Origin: Alistipes dispar
GTDB lineage: Bacteria > Bacteroidota > Bacteroidia > Bacteroidales > Rikenellaceae
Assembly: GCF_006542685.1 (NCBI RefSeq)
Contig: NZ_AP019736.1
Span: forward strand, 1,708,001-1,772,000
Direction of reading: 5' to 3'
Length of the DNA stretch: 64,000 nucleotides
Each line of letters opens with the position of its first letter. The stretch's first letter is position 1. This document shows, one piece after another, positions 24,394-33,621 of this stretch. The notes below the pieces were generated by a model that was not told the DNA's origin, made no database searches, and saw only the letters and a program-made list of their open reading frames with translations. A program made the position numbers and the translations under genes.

Positions 24394-24419
24394 TCGTGTC
24401 TGCGCCGTTGCGGCGAGGC

Positions 24420-25625
24420 CTATTTCAGGCCCAGCTTTTTGGCGATCTCCTTCGGAATGGCGTTCTTGTTCACCATGATCGAGGTGGTTTTGTAGGCCAC
24501 GAAGGGTTTCGAGAAGTACCAGAATCCGTCGTAGGGAGGCACGGTGTTCCACGAGTTCTGCACCTTGTAGTAGGGTGTGCCGTTCTGGTCCTCGGCGATG
24601 CCCATGATGAGCATGCCGTGGTCGTCGGTGGTCTCGAAGTTGTCGAACGCCGTCTGACGCATCTCCTGCGTGATCGTGCGCTCCTTGCCGGGCTTGTCGA
24701 AGGAGTAGAGCGCTTTCTCCTTCTCCTTGTCGGTGAGCTTGCCCCAGCGCTCGGCTTCCGTGCCGCTCATGCTCTCGGTGTCGGCTTCGGGAATGACGCC
24801 GATGGCCTTCGTGCGGCTGAAGCCCTTCTCGCTGACGTCCGTGCCCCACGATACGGTGTAGCCGTTGGCCAGCGCGTGGTCGATCGTGGCCATCATCTCC
24901 TCGAGCGGCAGGTTGTAAACCGTGCCCCACATCCAGTTGTCGGGAACCTCGATGATGAAGCGCGTGTAGAAGGGATGGTGCGTGAACGACGAGAGGTCCA
25001 CGTAGTTTTCCATGTCGATCGGCAGCGATGCGGCGAACGATTCGGGCGTGTACTCCTTGCCCTCGTAGGTGAACGTTTCGGGCATCGGGCCGAAGTACTC
25101 GTCGAGGAGGGCGTTGAAGCCGCGTTTCCAGGCCGTCGAGAGGGGCTTGCCGCTCTCCGCGGCCTTGAGCACGCCGTCGAGGTAGGCTTTGAGCACGACC
25201 GACAGCTCGTGGAAATCGGGTTTCTCGGTTCCGTAGTTCAGACCCGGATAGACCTCGAAGGGAACGATGCCGTGGGCCTTGATGCCCTCCGTCACGTCGT
25301 GCGAAGCGCCTCCCTCGGCGAAGTTCAGCTCTCCGTGCAGGCGGATGTACTTCTCGGCCTTGTCCATGAACGAGTGGCGGACGATCCACATTTCCGAGAG
25401 GTGCATCTCGGGGCCTCCGGCCTTGAGGATTTCGCTCTCGAGGAACGACAGGGTCGAGAAGCACCAGCAGGTGCCGCTGCGGCTCTGGTCCTTGACGGGC
25501 GTGGTCGGGATGAGCTTCACGTCGGTGAATTCGTAACCCGACGCGGAGTCGTTCTGATCGGCGGTCTGCGCCGTGGCCGTGCAGGCGAGGCAGACTGCGA
25601 GTGCGGAAAGCAGCAAGTTTTTCAT
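24420..25625 (-). CDS. exported C1-family aminopeptidase (bleomycin hydrolase/PepC-like)
   Basis: A 401-residue papain-fold peptidase of the PepC/bleomycin hydrolase family with an added signal peptide (residues 1-20, ending TATAQ), so it acts outside the cytoplasm. The oxyanion Gln and catalytic Cys are in QSRSGTCW (Q47, C53), the His in DDHGMLIMG and the Asn in VQNSWN near the C-terminus. Usual PepC is cytosolic, so secretion is a lineage feature of Bacteroidota homologues. It lies 37 nt after topA and could be read from it. Confidence 0.88.
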   Translation of the reverse strand: MKNLLLSALAVCLACTATAQTADQNDSASGYEFTDVKLIPTTPVKDQSRSGTCWCFSTLSFLESEILKAGGPEMHLSEMWIVRHSFMDKAEKYIRLHGELNFAEGGASHDVTEGIKAHGIVPFEVYPGLNYGTEKPDFHELSVVLKAYLDGVLKAAESGKPLSTAWKRGFNALLDEYFGPMPETFTYEGKEYTPESFAASLPIDMENYVDLSSFTHHPFYTRFIIEVPDNWMWGTVYNLPLEEMMATIDHALANGYTVSWGTDVSEKGFSRTKAIGVIPEADTESMSGTEAERWGKLTDKEKEKALYSFDKPGKERTITQEMRQTAFDNFETTDDHGMLIMGIAEDQNGTPYYKVQNSWNTVPPYDGFWYFSKPFVAYKTTSIMVNKNAIPKEIAKKLGLK

Positions 25626-25662
25626 AGCGTATTGGGGTTTTGTGTCGTTGTGGTTCTGCGAA

Positions 25663-27960
25663 TCATTTCTTCGACTCCGAAACGATCTTCAGACAGTCGT
25701 CCAGCGTCAGGGTTTCGGGCTTGGTTCCCCGCGGCAGGCGGTAGTTCTTGCCCTTGTAGGCGATATAGGCGCCGTAGCGGCCGTTCTTGACGAGCATGTC
25801 GGGGTCTTCGGGGAAGGTCCGGAGCGGCGTATGGGCCGCAGCGGCGGCCGCCTTGTGCTCCCGGACGAGCTCCACGGCCCGCTCGTAGGTGATCGTGTAG
25901 GGGTCGTCGGTCCGCGCCAGCGAGGCGAACGACTTTCCGTAGCGGACGTAGGGTCCGTACTTGCCCAGTCCCACGATGAGCTTCTCGCCGTCGAGCAGTC
26001 CCAGGTCGCGCGGCAGGGCGAAGAGTTCGAGCGCCTCGTCCAGGGTGATCGACTCGATGAGCTGCCCCTTCCTGAGCGAGGCGAAGCGGCCCTTCTCGCC
26101 TTCGGCGCCCTCGATCTCGACCATCGGGCCGTAGCGTCCGATGCGGGCCTTCACGACATGTCCCGTCGCGGGGTCGTTGCCCAGGATGCGCACTTCGCGC
26201 GTCCGGGCGGGCTGCATGGCGATCGCCGAGTCCACCATTTTGTGAAACGGTCCGTAGAAGTTGCCGATCATCTTCTCCCACGTGATGTCGCCTTCGGCGA
26301 TGCGGTCGAACTCCTTCTCGACGTTTGCCGTGAAGTTGTAGTCGATGATCGGGCCGAACTGCGCCTCGAGGTAGTCGTTCACCACCATGCCGATGTCGGT
26401 CGGCGAGAGGCGGTTCTTCTCCTTGCCGAAGCTCTCCGTGAGGGTCTTCGTCGTGAGTTTGTCTCCCGTGAGCGTCATCTGCGTATAGCTGCGTTTCGAA
26501 CCCTCCTTGCTCTGGCGGACGACATAGCCGCGGTTGATGATCGTCGTGATCGTCGGGGCGTAGGTCGAGGGGCGGCCGATGCCGAGCGCCTCCATCTGCT
26601 TGACCAGCGACGCTTCGCTGTATCGGGGCGGAGCCTGCGTGAAGCGCTCCGTCGCGGTGATCTGCGCCGGCGTCACGCGGTCGCCGGCCGTGAGTTTCGG
26701 GAGCAGCCCCTCGCCGCTCTCGGCGGCCTGGTCGTCGTCCGTGGATTCGGAATAGAGGCGCAGGAATCCGTCGAAGCGGATGACCTCGCCCTGGGCGACG
26801 AACTGGTGCTCCGAACCGCTGATGTCGATGGTGATGGTCGTGCGGTCGAGCTCGGCGCAGACCATCTGCGAGGCGACCGTGCGTTTCCAGATCAGGTCGT
26901 AGAGTTTTTTCTCGGCCGGCGTGCCTTCGATCGTCTGGCGGTCGATGTACGACGGGCGGATGGCCTCGTGGGCCTCCTGCGCGCCCTTGGTCTTGGTCTT
27001 GTAGTTGTGCCACGACGAGTATTTCTCGCCGTAGAGTTTCGTGATCTCCTCCTTGCACTGCGCGAGCGCCTGCTGCGAGAGGTTCACCGAGTCGGTACGC
27101 ATGTAGGTGATCAGACCCTGCTCGTAGAGGTGCTGCGCCACGGACATGGTTTGCGAGACCGACATGCCCAGCTTGCGGCCCGCCTCCTGCTGGAGCGTCG
27201 AGGTCGTGAAGGGCGGCGCGGGATAACGCTGTGCGGGCTTCTCCTCGGCTTTCGACACCGTGAACTCGGCGCCGGCCGAGCTGCGGAGGAACGCTTCGGC
27301 CTCGGCGGCCGTCTCGAAGCGCGAGGACAGCTCGGCCTTGAAGAGTGTCCTGTCCGCATCTCCGGCGGGGTAGAACTGCGCCACGACGCGGAAATAGGGA
27401 GTCGAACGGAAAGCGATGATCTCGCGCTCGCGTTCGACGATCAGCCGCACGGCGACCGACTGCACGCGGCCCGCCGACAGCGCCGGGCGCACCTTTTTCC
27501 ACAGCACGGGCGAGAGCTCGAAGCCCACCAGCCGGTCGAGGATGCGGCGCGCCTGCTGGGCGTTCACCAGGTCCATATTGACCGTGCGGGGTTTCTCGAT
27601 GGCTTCGAGGATCGCCCGCTTGGTGATTTCGTGGAAGACGATGCGCTTCGTCCGATCGACCGGGAGCCCCAACACTTCGGTCAGGTGCCATGCGATGGCC
27701 TCTCCTTCGCGGTCTTCATCGGAAGCGAGCCACACGGTCTTCGTCTTCGCGAGTTTCGCAAGCTCGTCCACGACCTTCTTCTTGTCGCCCGGAATCTCAT
27801 AGACGGGCTTGAAGCCGTCGTCGATATTGATTCCGAGGTCCTTCTTCGAGAGGTCGCGGATGTGTCCGAAGCTCGATTTTACGATATAGTCCTTGCCGAG
27901 GAACTTCTCGATGGTCTTGGCCTTGGCAGGGGACTCTACGATGACTAAATTGTCCTGCAT
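25663..27960 (-). CDS. topA: DNA topoisomerase I (type IA)
   Basis: A 765-residue type IA topoisomerase that relaxes negative supercoils. The TOPRIM domain holds VIVESPAKAKTIEKFLG (7-23) and the DxDxE triad in SDEDREGEA near 116. The catalytic Tyr is in LITYMRTDSVNLS near 282. The C-terminus has three repeat modules with the G-x-Y-G pattern (GRYGPMVEIEG, GKYGPYVRYG, GRYGAYIAYKG) instead of Cys4 zinc ribbons, the usual Bacteroidota form. No clear -7 box is visible in the 84-nt spacer upstream. Confidence 0.95.
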   Translation of the reverse strand: MQDNLVIVESPAKAKTIEKFLGKDYIVKSSFGHIRDLSKKDLGINIDDGFKPVYEIPGDKKKVVDELAKLAKTKTVWLASDEDREGEAIAWHLTEVLGLPVDRTKRIVFHEITKRAILEAIEKPRTVNMDLVNAQQARRILDRLVGFELSPVLWKKVRPALSAGRVQSVAVRLIVEREREIIAFRSTPYFRVVAQFYPAGDADRTLFKAELSSRFETAAEAEAFLRSSAGAEFTVSKAEEKPAQRYPAPPFTTSTLQQEAGRKLGMSVSQTMSVAQHLYEQGLITYMRTDSVNLSQQALAQCKEEITKLYGEKYSSWHNYKTKTKGAQEAHEAIRPSYIDRQTIEGTPAEKKLYDLIWKRTVASQMVCAELDRTTITIDISGSEHQFVAQGEVIRFDGFLRLYSESTDDDQAAESGEGLLPKLTAGDRVTPAQITATERFTQAPPRYSEASLVKQMEALGIGRPSTYAPTITTIINRGYVVRQSKEGSKRSYTQMTLTGDKLTTKTLTESFGKEKNRLSPTDIGMVVNDYLEAQFGPIIDYNFTANVEKEFDRIAEGDITWEKMIGNFYGPFHKMVDSAIAMQPARTREVRILGNDPATGHVVKARIGRYGPMVEIEGAEGEKGRFASLRKGQLIESITLDEALELFALPRDLGLLDGEKLIVGLGKYGPYVRYGKSFASLARTDDPYTITYERAVELVREHKAAAAAAHTPLRTFPEDPDMLVKNGRYGAYIAYKGKNYRLPRGTKPETLTLDDCLKIVSESKK

Positions 27961-27994
27961 TACGTTGTTTTGATGGCTTTTTCAGAAATGCGAA

Positions 27995-28021
27995 AACCTA
28001 AGCATCTTCAACACTTAGGTT
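27995..28021 (-). terminator. terminator-like hairpin between the DUF4270 gene and topA
   Basis: AACCTAAG and CTTAGGTT (27995-28002 with 28014-28021) form a perfect 8-bp stem around 11 nt. On the minus strand the stem is followed by TTCGCATTTC. It lies 23 nt after the DUF4270 stop. Confidence 0.5.
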
Positions 28022-28044
28022 CCGCACAAGGGTTTCTCTTCGGT

Positions 28045-29730
28045 TTATTTGATCATGTTGTACGCCAGTTCGAGCCGGATCGGAGCGTTGTTTTCGCCGC
28101 CGTCGGTCGCCATGCCCTGCAGGATGCCGAAGGCCGTGGTGTAGAAACCTCCCGCCTCCGGGGCGAGGTAGATCGTGCGGTTCTGCACCTTCGAGAGGTC
28201 CACCGCACGCCCCTCGGCCGCGGCGGCCTGCTTCTCCTTCATGTAACTGTTCCAGAGCGCCTGGGCGTAGGCCGTGATATTCATCTTGTAGCATCCCTGG
28301 CTGCGGTTCACGTATCCGCCGTAGTCGAGCGTCGTGTTGTACTGCGACTCGTAGGTGTAGTTGTAGTCCGCAATCGGGGTCCGCGTCTTGTAATTCGTGT
28401 AGAGGCCCAGCCGGGAGGGTGCGGCCGTCATTTCGTCAGTCAGCCGCACGATGTCGGGACCCGAGCCGTTTCCCGAGCCGTCTCCCGGGACGATCTCCTG
28501 CCAGTCGTAGGCGCCGTCGTTGAAATAGACAGACATGGTCACCTGGCTGAATGCCAGCGTCCTGAAATCCTTGCCTTCCGCTTCGTTCGCTTTCTCGATC
28601 TCCCGTTCCAGCGCCTCGAAGAACGCTTCGGTGAAGGTGATGTCGCTCACCACGCCGCCGAAGCCCTCCACGCGTACGCGAGCCGTCTCCGGGCGTTTGT
28701 CGGCCTCTCCGGCTGCCGGTTCGCGGGCGTCGGCGATTTCGAACAGCGCCTCCTTCGCCTGCGAATAGTCGTGGTAGGCCGTATTGACCGAAACGTTGCC
28801 GTGATCGACCGAACCTTCGTAGAAATAGTAGAGCATCTGGAGCGTATCCTGGATGAGCGTGGGGTCCGCCTCGACGCGGTTACGTCCGTAAACGGCGAAT
28901 CCCGACGACTCGAGCGTCGTGCCGAAGATCGTCCCTTCGCCCCGGTCGGCGGTCAGCGGCATGGCGGGATCGGGACAGATGTAGAAGCCCCGGAACTCCT
29001 CGACCCACTGTTCGAGACTGTCGATGCTGTATATCGAGTAGTCGTCCTTGTAATCTCCCTGCTGCAACATCAGCCGTTGGATGTATTCCCGGCCCGATTC
29101 GGTGGGCTCCAACGTGACGGCCGTGGTGGCGGGGCCTTTGTCTTCGCCGCCGAGCGTGAAGTAGAACAGCGGCCCCTCGGTTTCGTCGATCACCCCCTCC
29201 TTCACCGGGTCGAAGTTGAGGTAGAAGGTCGTGTCGCGCTCCGATTTTCCGGCGGCTACCGGCTTGTCGGTGATATACTTGTTGCTTTTTACCTCATAGA
29301 CCGCGAACCGCTGTTCGGTCAGCGTATCCCTGCCGTAGGAGGCGATGGAGATGAGCAGTTGCGCCGAGTCGAAGATCGGTTTGTATCCGAAATACCCCTC
29401 CTTGATTTCGGAGAGGTTGATCATCTGCGTCAGGAATCCCGCCGTGCGGAGGCCGAGCGTGTCGTTGAGCTGCGAGCCGAAGTAGCCCGACGAGAGGTTC
29501 GACGAGACGACCGAGTCGCTCTGGAAAAGACGCGTGGTGACGTATTTCGCCTTGTCCTCGCCGCTCTCCGGGAACCGGACGAATCCGGCGCGCATCTGCT
29601 GGTTGTCCGGAACGAGATTGCCTCCCAGCGTGTCGTCCACCGAGGTGCAGCCTCCGAGCGTCAGCGTGACCGCCGAAAGGACCGATGCCGCGCCGAACAG
29701 CAGGCGGAGGAGTTTATTGGATCGCTTCAT
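28045..29730 (-). CDS. DUF4270 lipoprotein
   Basis: A 561-residue exported lipoprotein. The N-terminus has basic residues, a hydrophobic stretch and the lipobox LGGC at about residue 27, so it is probably anchored to the outer membrane. The rest fits DUF4270, a Bacteroidota family of unknown function rich in beta strands. The ATG at 29730 starts the signal peptide and lies inside the 3' end of the preceding starch-synthase-like gene (17-nt overlap), so the two are co-translated. A longer in-frame start at 29865 would bury the signal peptide and is rejected. Confidence 0.82.
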   Translation of the reverse strand: MKRSNKLLRLLFGAASVLSAVTLTLGGCTSVDDTLGGNLVPDNQQMRAGFVRFPESGEDKAKYVTTRLFQSDSVVSSNLSSGYFGSQLNDTLGLRTAGFLTQMINLSEIKEGYFGYKPIFDSAQLLISIASYGRDTLTEQRFAVYEVKSNKYITDKPVAAGKSERDTTFYLNFDPVKEGVIDETEGPLFYFTLGGEDKGPATTAVTLEPTESGREYIQRLMLQQGDYKDDYSIYSIDSLEQWVEEFRGFYICPDPAMPLTADRGEGTIFGTTLESSGFAVYGRNRVEADPTLIQDTLQMLYYFYEGSVDHGNVSVNTAYHDYSQAKEALFEIADAREPAAGEADKRPETARVRVEGFGGVVSDITFTEAFFEALEREIEKANEAEGKDFRTLAFSQVTMSVYFNDGAYDWQEIVPGDGSGNGSGPDIVRLTDEMTAAPSRLGLYTNYKTRTPIADYNYTYESQYNTTLDYGGYVNRSQGCYKMNITAYAQALWNSYMKEKQAAAAEGRAVDLSKVQNRTIYLAPEAGGFYTTAFGILQGMATDGGENNAPIRLELAYNMIK

Positions 29731-30520
29731 AGAATCGGTTGTAATTATCGAAAAAGTCCGCAGCCTCGGGCGATTGGTATTCGAGCACCGGTTTCCCGCT
29801 CGCACGGGCGATCTCCAACACGGCGGGATCGGCCTTTTCGGACGCCACCGCCACGCCGTCGGCATACTCCATAACGAAGCGGCAGAGGTTTTCGTATGAC
29901 GGAGCGGAGAGAATCTCCAGATTTTTGTCCTCGACGCCCTCGCCGGCGATCTTCTGGGCGAAGGCCGGGTCGAGCTCTCCGGGGAAGGCGTCGTCGCAGA
30001 GCGAGACGACGATCTTCACGTCGCGGAAGATCGGGTCGTCGGCGAAGACGTGTTTCAGGTAAACGGGCACGACGCCCGAGAACCAGCCGTGGCAGTGGAC
30101 CACCGTGGGAGTCCAGCGCAGCTTTTTGACCGTCTCCAGCACGCCGCGTGCGAAGAAGATGGCCCGTTCGTCGTTGTCCGGAAAATAGCGCCCTTCGGCG
30201 TCGGTCAGCACGGCCTTGCGCGAGAAGTAGTCGTCGTTGTCGATGAAATAGATCTGTACGCGGGCGGAGGGAATCGACGCCACCTTGATGATGAGCTGGT
30301 GGTCGTTGTCGTCGATGATAAGGTTCATGCCCGAGAGGCGGATCACCTCGTGCAGCTGGTGTCTGCGCTCGTTGATGCAGCCGTAACGCGGCATGAAGGT
30401 GCGGATTTCGTTGCCGCGTTCCTGCATAGCCTGCGTCAGCGCACGGCAAAGCCGGGAGCTCTCCGTTTCGGGAAGATAGGGCGTGATCTCCTGACACACG
30501 TACAGAATCTTGCTTGCCAT
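29714..30520 (-). CDS. half-length glycogen/starch synthase-like protein (GT5 N-domain only)
   Basis: A 268-residue protein matching only the N-terminal Rossmann domain of GT5 starch synthases: it opens KILYVCQEITPY and has the block TVVHCHGWFSGVVP near 142. The ADP-glucose motif KTGGL expected after the first strand is replaced (LPETESSRL), and the C-terminal nucleotide-binding domain is absent, so glycogen synthase activity is unlikely. Such short proteins next to a DUF4270 gene recur in Bacteroidota; the real role is unknown. It has its own -7 box. Confidence 0.75.
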   Translation of the reverse strand: MASKILYVCQEITPYLPETESSRLCRALTQAMQERGNEIRTFMPRYGCINERRHQLHEVIRLSGMNLIIDDNDHQLIIKVASIPSARVQIYFIDNDDYFSRKAVLTDAEGRYFPDNDERAIFFARGVLETVKKLRWTPTVVHCHGWFSGVVPVYLKHVFADDPIFRDVKIVVSLCDDAFPGELDPAFAQKIAGEGVEDKNLEILSAPSYENLCRFVMEYADGVAVASEKADPAVLEIARASGKPVLEYQSPEAADFFDNYNRFYEAIQ

Positions 30521-30557
30521 GATTCGTGAATTTTTATTTGGACGCTCACATTACTCG

Positions 30558-30565
30558 CAAAGATA
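30558..30565 (-). promoter_or_regulatory. Bacteroidota -7 element for the starch-synthase-like gene
   Basis: Minus-strand TATCTTTG in an AT-rich patch, 37 nt before the ATG at 30520. It overlaps no gene; queA ends at 30577. Confidence 0.65.
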
Positions 30566-30576
30566 CGAAAAAAATC

Positions 30577-31626
30577 TTAAAGAATAAGCATCGCGTCGCC
30601 GTAAGTGCCGAAACGGTAGCCCTCCTCGCGGGCCGCCTTGTAGGCGTTCATCACGGTTTCGTACCCGCCGAAGGCCGCCACCATCATCAGTTGCGTGGAG
30701 TAGGGCAGGTGGAAGTTGGTCACCATGGCGTCGGCCACGGTGAAGTCATAGGGGGCGAAGATGAACTTGTTGGTCCATCCCTCCATCGGCTTGATCATGC
30801 CGTTGGTCGAAACGGCCGTCTCGATCGTGCGCATGACCGTCGTACCGATGGCCGCGACCCGGTGTCCCGCGCGCTTGGCCGCATTGACCGCTTCGGCGGC
30901 CTCGTCCGTGACGAAGAACTGCTCGGAGTCCATCTTGTGCTTCGAGAGGTCCTCGACGTCCACCGTGCGGAAGTTGCCCAGCCCCACGTGCAGCGTGATG
31001 AAGGCCCTGTCGATGCCCTTGATCTCCATGCGTTTCATCAGGTGTTTGGAGAAATGCATCCCGGCCGTCGGGGCGGCCACGGCCCCCTCGTGGCGGGCGA
31101 AGATGGTCTGGTAACGCTCCGCGTCCTCGGGCTCCACCTTCTCGCGCACCCATTTGGGCAGGGGCGTCTCGCCCAGGCTGAAGAGCGCCTGCTTGAACTC
31201 CTCGTAGGAGCCGTCGAAGAGGAAGCGCAGCGTGCGGCCGCGCGAGGTGGTGTTGTCGATCACCTCGGCCACCAGCAGGTCGTCGTCGCCGAAGTAGAGC
31301 TTGTTGCCGATGCGGATCTTGCGCGCCGGGTCCACCAGCACGTCCCACAGCCGCAGCTCGCGGTTCAGCTCGCGCAGCAGGAAGATCTCGATCTCGGCGC
31401 CGGTCTTCTCCTTGTTGCCGTACAGACGCGCGGGAAAGACCTTCGTGTCGTTGAAGATGAAGAGGTCCTTTTCGTCGAAATAGTCGATGATGTCCTTGAA
31501 AATGCGGTGTTCGATGGTCCCCTTGGCCCGATTGACGACCATCAGGCGCGATTCGTCGCGGTTCTCGGCCGGGTATTTGGCCAGCATTTCGGGCGAAAAT
31601 TCGTATCCGTACTGCGATAACTTCAT
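30577..31626 (-). CDS. queA: tRNA preQ1(34) S-adenosylmethionine ribosyltransferase-isomerase QueA
   Basis: A 349-residue enzyme that transfers and isomerises ribose from SAM onto preQ1 at the wobble position of GUN tRNAs, making epoxyqueuosine. The family hallmarks are all there: SRLMVVNR and FNDTKVFPARL near the N-terminus, PTAGMHFS near 165 and TNFHLPYSTQLMMV near 305. It lies downstream of truB in a tRNA-modification run on the minus strand. Confidence 0.95.
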   Translation of the reverse strand: MKLSQYGYEFSPEMLAKYPAENRDESRLMVVNRAKGTIEHRIFKDIIDYFDEKDLFIFNDTKVFPARLYGNKEKTGAEIEIFLLRELNRELRLWDVLVDPARKIRIGNKLYFGDDDLLVAEVIDNTTSRGRTLRFLFDGSYEEFKQALFSLGETPLPKWVREKVEPEDAERYQTIFARHEGAVAAPTAGMHFSKHLMKRMEIKGIDRAFITLHVGLGNFRTVDVEDLSKHKMDSEQFFVTDEAAEAVNAAKRAGHRVAAIGTTVMRTIETAVSTNGMIKPMEGWTNKFIFAPYDFTVADAMVTNFHLPYSTQLMMVAAFGGYETVMNAYKAAREEGYRFGTYGDAMLIL

Positions 31627-31686
31627 ATTGAACGCTTTTTTACGTGTCGGAACAAAAGACAGATTAATCCCTATACGCGGAAAAAG

Positions 31687-32403
31687 CTATTTTGTTTCAA
31701 TATTTTGCAATTTTTTGAGAAATTCCTCCAGGTCCCAGGCGTTTTCGAGGGTGAAGCCTCCGCTGCGGGTCCGGCGCAGCGACGTGAGGTGCGCGCCGCT
31801 TTGCAGCGCCTCGCCGATTTCGCGGGCCAGCGAGCGGATGTAGGTTCCCTTGCTGCACCGCACGCGGATGCGCATGCGCGGGAGGTCGAACTCCTCGATG
31901 TTCATTTCGTAGATCGTGATGAGCGACTTGCGCAACCGGGTCGTCTCGCCGGCGCGGGCCAGCTCGTAGGCGCGCGTCCCCTCGATTTTCTTGGCCGAGA
32001 AGAGGGGCGGCTCTTGCAGCCGTTCGCCCGTGAGCGACCGCAGCGCCTCTTCGGCCGCTTCGCGCGTGACGTGTTCCCACGGATAGGTGCGGTCCACGGG
32101 GTGTTCGAGGTCGTAGCTCGGGGTCGTGGCCCCCAGCATCACGTCGGCCGTGTACTCCTTCTCCTCGGCCTGCAAGGCGTCGGCGAGTTTGGTGGCGCGG
32201 CCGATGCAGACGAGCAGGATGCCGGTGGCCAGCGGATCGAGCGTCCCGGCATGCCCCACCTTGATCCTGCGGTAGCCGAGTTTGCGCAGCGTGAACTTGA
32301 TCTTGCGGACCACGTCGGCCGAGGTCCAGCGCAGCGGCTTGTCCACGACGGCGATATAGCCGTCCTCGAAGTCGATGCCGTGCAGGTCGGGCGTCTCTTT
32401 CAT
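31687..32403 (-). CDS. truB: tRNA pseudouridine(55) synthase TruB
   Basis: A 238-residue pseudouridine synthase acting on U55 of the tRNA T-loop. The catalytic Asp is in the motif GHAGTLDPLATG near residue 50, preceded by DKPLRWTSADVV. It is shorter than the E. coli enzyme because the C-terminal PUA-like domain is missing, as in many Bacteroidota. ATG at 32403 overlaps the stop of uppP (ATGA). The last 20 codons are noticeably A/T-rich. Confidence 0.94.
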   Translation of the reverse strand: MKETPDLHGIDFEDGYIAVVDKPLRWTSADVVRKIKFTLRKLGYRRIKVGHAGTLDPLATGILLVCIGRATKLADALQAEEKEYTADVMLGATTPSYDLEHPVDRTYPWEHVTREAAEEALRSLTGERLQEPPLFSAKKIEGTRAYELARAGETTRLRKSLITIYEMNIEEFDLPRMRIRVRCSKGTYIRSLAREIGEALQSGAHLTSLRRTRSGGFTLENAWDLEEFLKKLQNIETK

Positions 32404-33194
32404 CGGATGAGGTAGCTTGCGATGGAGACGATGCCGGCGGCGGCGCAGTAGGCGGCGAACCAGATCAGGCGGCCCCGCTTGACGATCTCGAGCATGAACC
32501 GGCAGGCCAGGCAGCCCGTGAGGAACGACGCGGCGAATCCCGCGACGAGCGGTCCGGCGGCCACGCCGGCCGTCAGTTCGCCGCTCGCGGCTTCGAGCAG
32601 CGTCTCGCCCAGAATCGGGGCCAGCACCATGAGGAACGAGAACTGCGCCACGGCCGTCTTTTTGTTGCCCAGCAACAGGCCCGTGGCGATGGTCGATCCC
32701 GAGCGCGAAAGGCCCGGCATGGCGGCGCAGGCCTGCGCGAGGCCGATGACGAAGGCGTCGCGGTAGGAGATCGTCTCCTTCTGCCGCGGTTTGGCGTAGT
32801 AGGCGAAGGCGAGCAGCGCGGCCGTGAGGAGGAGCATCGCGCCGACGACGGCGAGGATACAGGGGGCTTCGAGCAGGGCGTTGAGCTGGTCTTTGAGGAG
32901 CAAGCCGACGATGCCGATCGGAATCATCGACACGACGAGTTTGAGCACGTAGGCCTGCTCTTCGTTGAACCGGCGCGAGAAGAGCCCTCCGAGCAGGCGC
33001 CATACCTCGCTCCGGAGCACGACGATCGTACTGAGCACCGTCGCGGCGTGCAGCACGACGTCGAACGTGAGGTTCTCTTCGAGCTCGACGCCCAATAGCT
33101 CCTTGGCGATCTGCAGGTGGCCGCTGCTCGATACGGGCAAAAATTCCGTGATACCCTGCACGATGCCGAGCAGGATGGCTTGAAGTGTATCCAT
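32400..33194 (-). CDS. uppP: undecaprenyl-diphosphatase UppP/BacA
   Basis: A 264-residue membrane enzyme with about eight helices that dephosphorylates undecaprenyl pyrophosphate, recycling the lipid carrier for peptidoglycan and O-antigen; overexpression gives bacitracin resistance. Signature motifs are GITEFLPVSSSGH (14-26) and PGLSRSGSTIA near 160, holding the catalytic Glu, Ser and Arg residues. It is in the ftsX-DUF3098-uppP-truB-queA order common in this phylum. Confidence 0.95.
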   Translation of the reverse strand: MDTLQAILLGIVQGITEFLPVSSSGHLQIAKELLGVELEENLTFDVVLHAATVLSTIVVLRSEVWRLLGGLFSRRFNEEQAYVLKLVVSMIPIGIVGLLLKDQLNALLEAPCILAVVGAMLLLTAALLAFAYYAKPRQKETISYRDAFVIGLAQACAAMPGLSRSGSTIATGLLLGNKKTAVAQFSFLMVLAPILGETLLEAASGELTAGVAAGPLVAGFAASFLTGCLACRFMLEIVKRGRLIWFAAYCAAAGIVSIASYLIR

Positions 33195-33360
33195 AGAACG
33201 GTTTGGGTGGTTGTTTCGTTATTGTCCGTTGTCTGCCGGAACCGACGGATTGTCGCCCGGATGCGTGCGTCTGCCGGAGCCGGGGCCTGCCGGCCCGTCC
33301 GAAGGCGCTCCGGCGGGCGGTTTCGGCGGGCTGCGCCGGGGAATGCCGGCTGCCGGAGGA

Positions 33361-33621
33361 TCAGTCGTAGCGTTTCAGGATCGCGTAGATCTCCACGACG
33401 AACCCTCCGATGACCAGAATCGGCGCCAGCGTGATGCGCCGCCACGAGAACATGGCGTAATCGAACTCGTCGGGCGAGTCGCTGCCGCCGCCGGCCATGA
33501 GGACGAAGCCCAGCACGATGACGGCGAACCCGGCCGCCAGCAGGATGTAGTTGCGGCGCGTGAGAGGCATCCGGGGATTCTCCCCGGCAGGCTCCTGGGC
33601 CGTTTTCCGCTCTTTTTTCAT
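33361..33621 (-). CDS. DUF3098 small membrane protein
   Basis: An 86-residue protein with two membrane helices (about 24-44 and 64-82) joined by a short polar loop containing DEFDYAMFSWRR. It fits DUF3098, a small Bacteroidota family of unknown function that sits between ftsX and uppP. Its ATG directly abuts the ftsX stop (33621/33622), so coupled translation is likely. The 166 nt between it and uppP hold G+C-rich sequence with no recognisable signal. Confidence 0.8.
   Translation of the reverse strand: MKKERKTAQEPAGENPRMPLTRRNYILLAAGFAVIVLGFVLMAGGGSDSPDEFDYAMFSWRRITLAPILVIGGFVVEIYAILKRYD

Noticed and set aside
29731..29865. Longer start for the DUF4270 lipoprotein
   Set aside because: It would place 45 residues before a clear signal peptide and lipobox and lies wholly inside the upstream gene.
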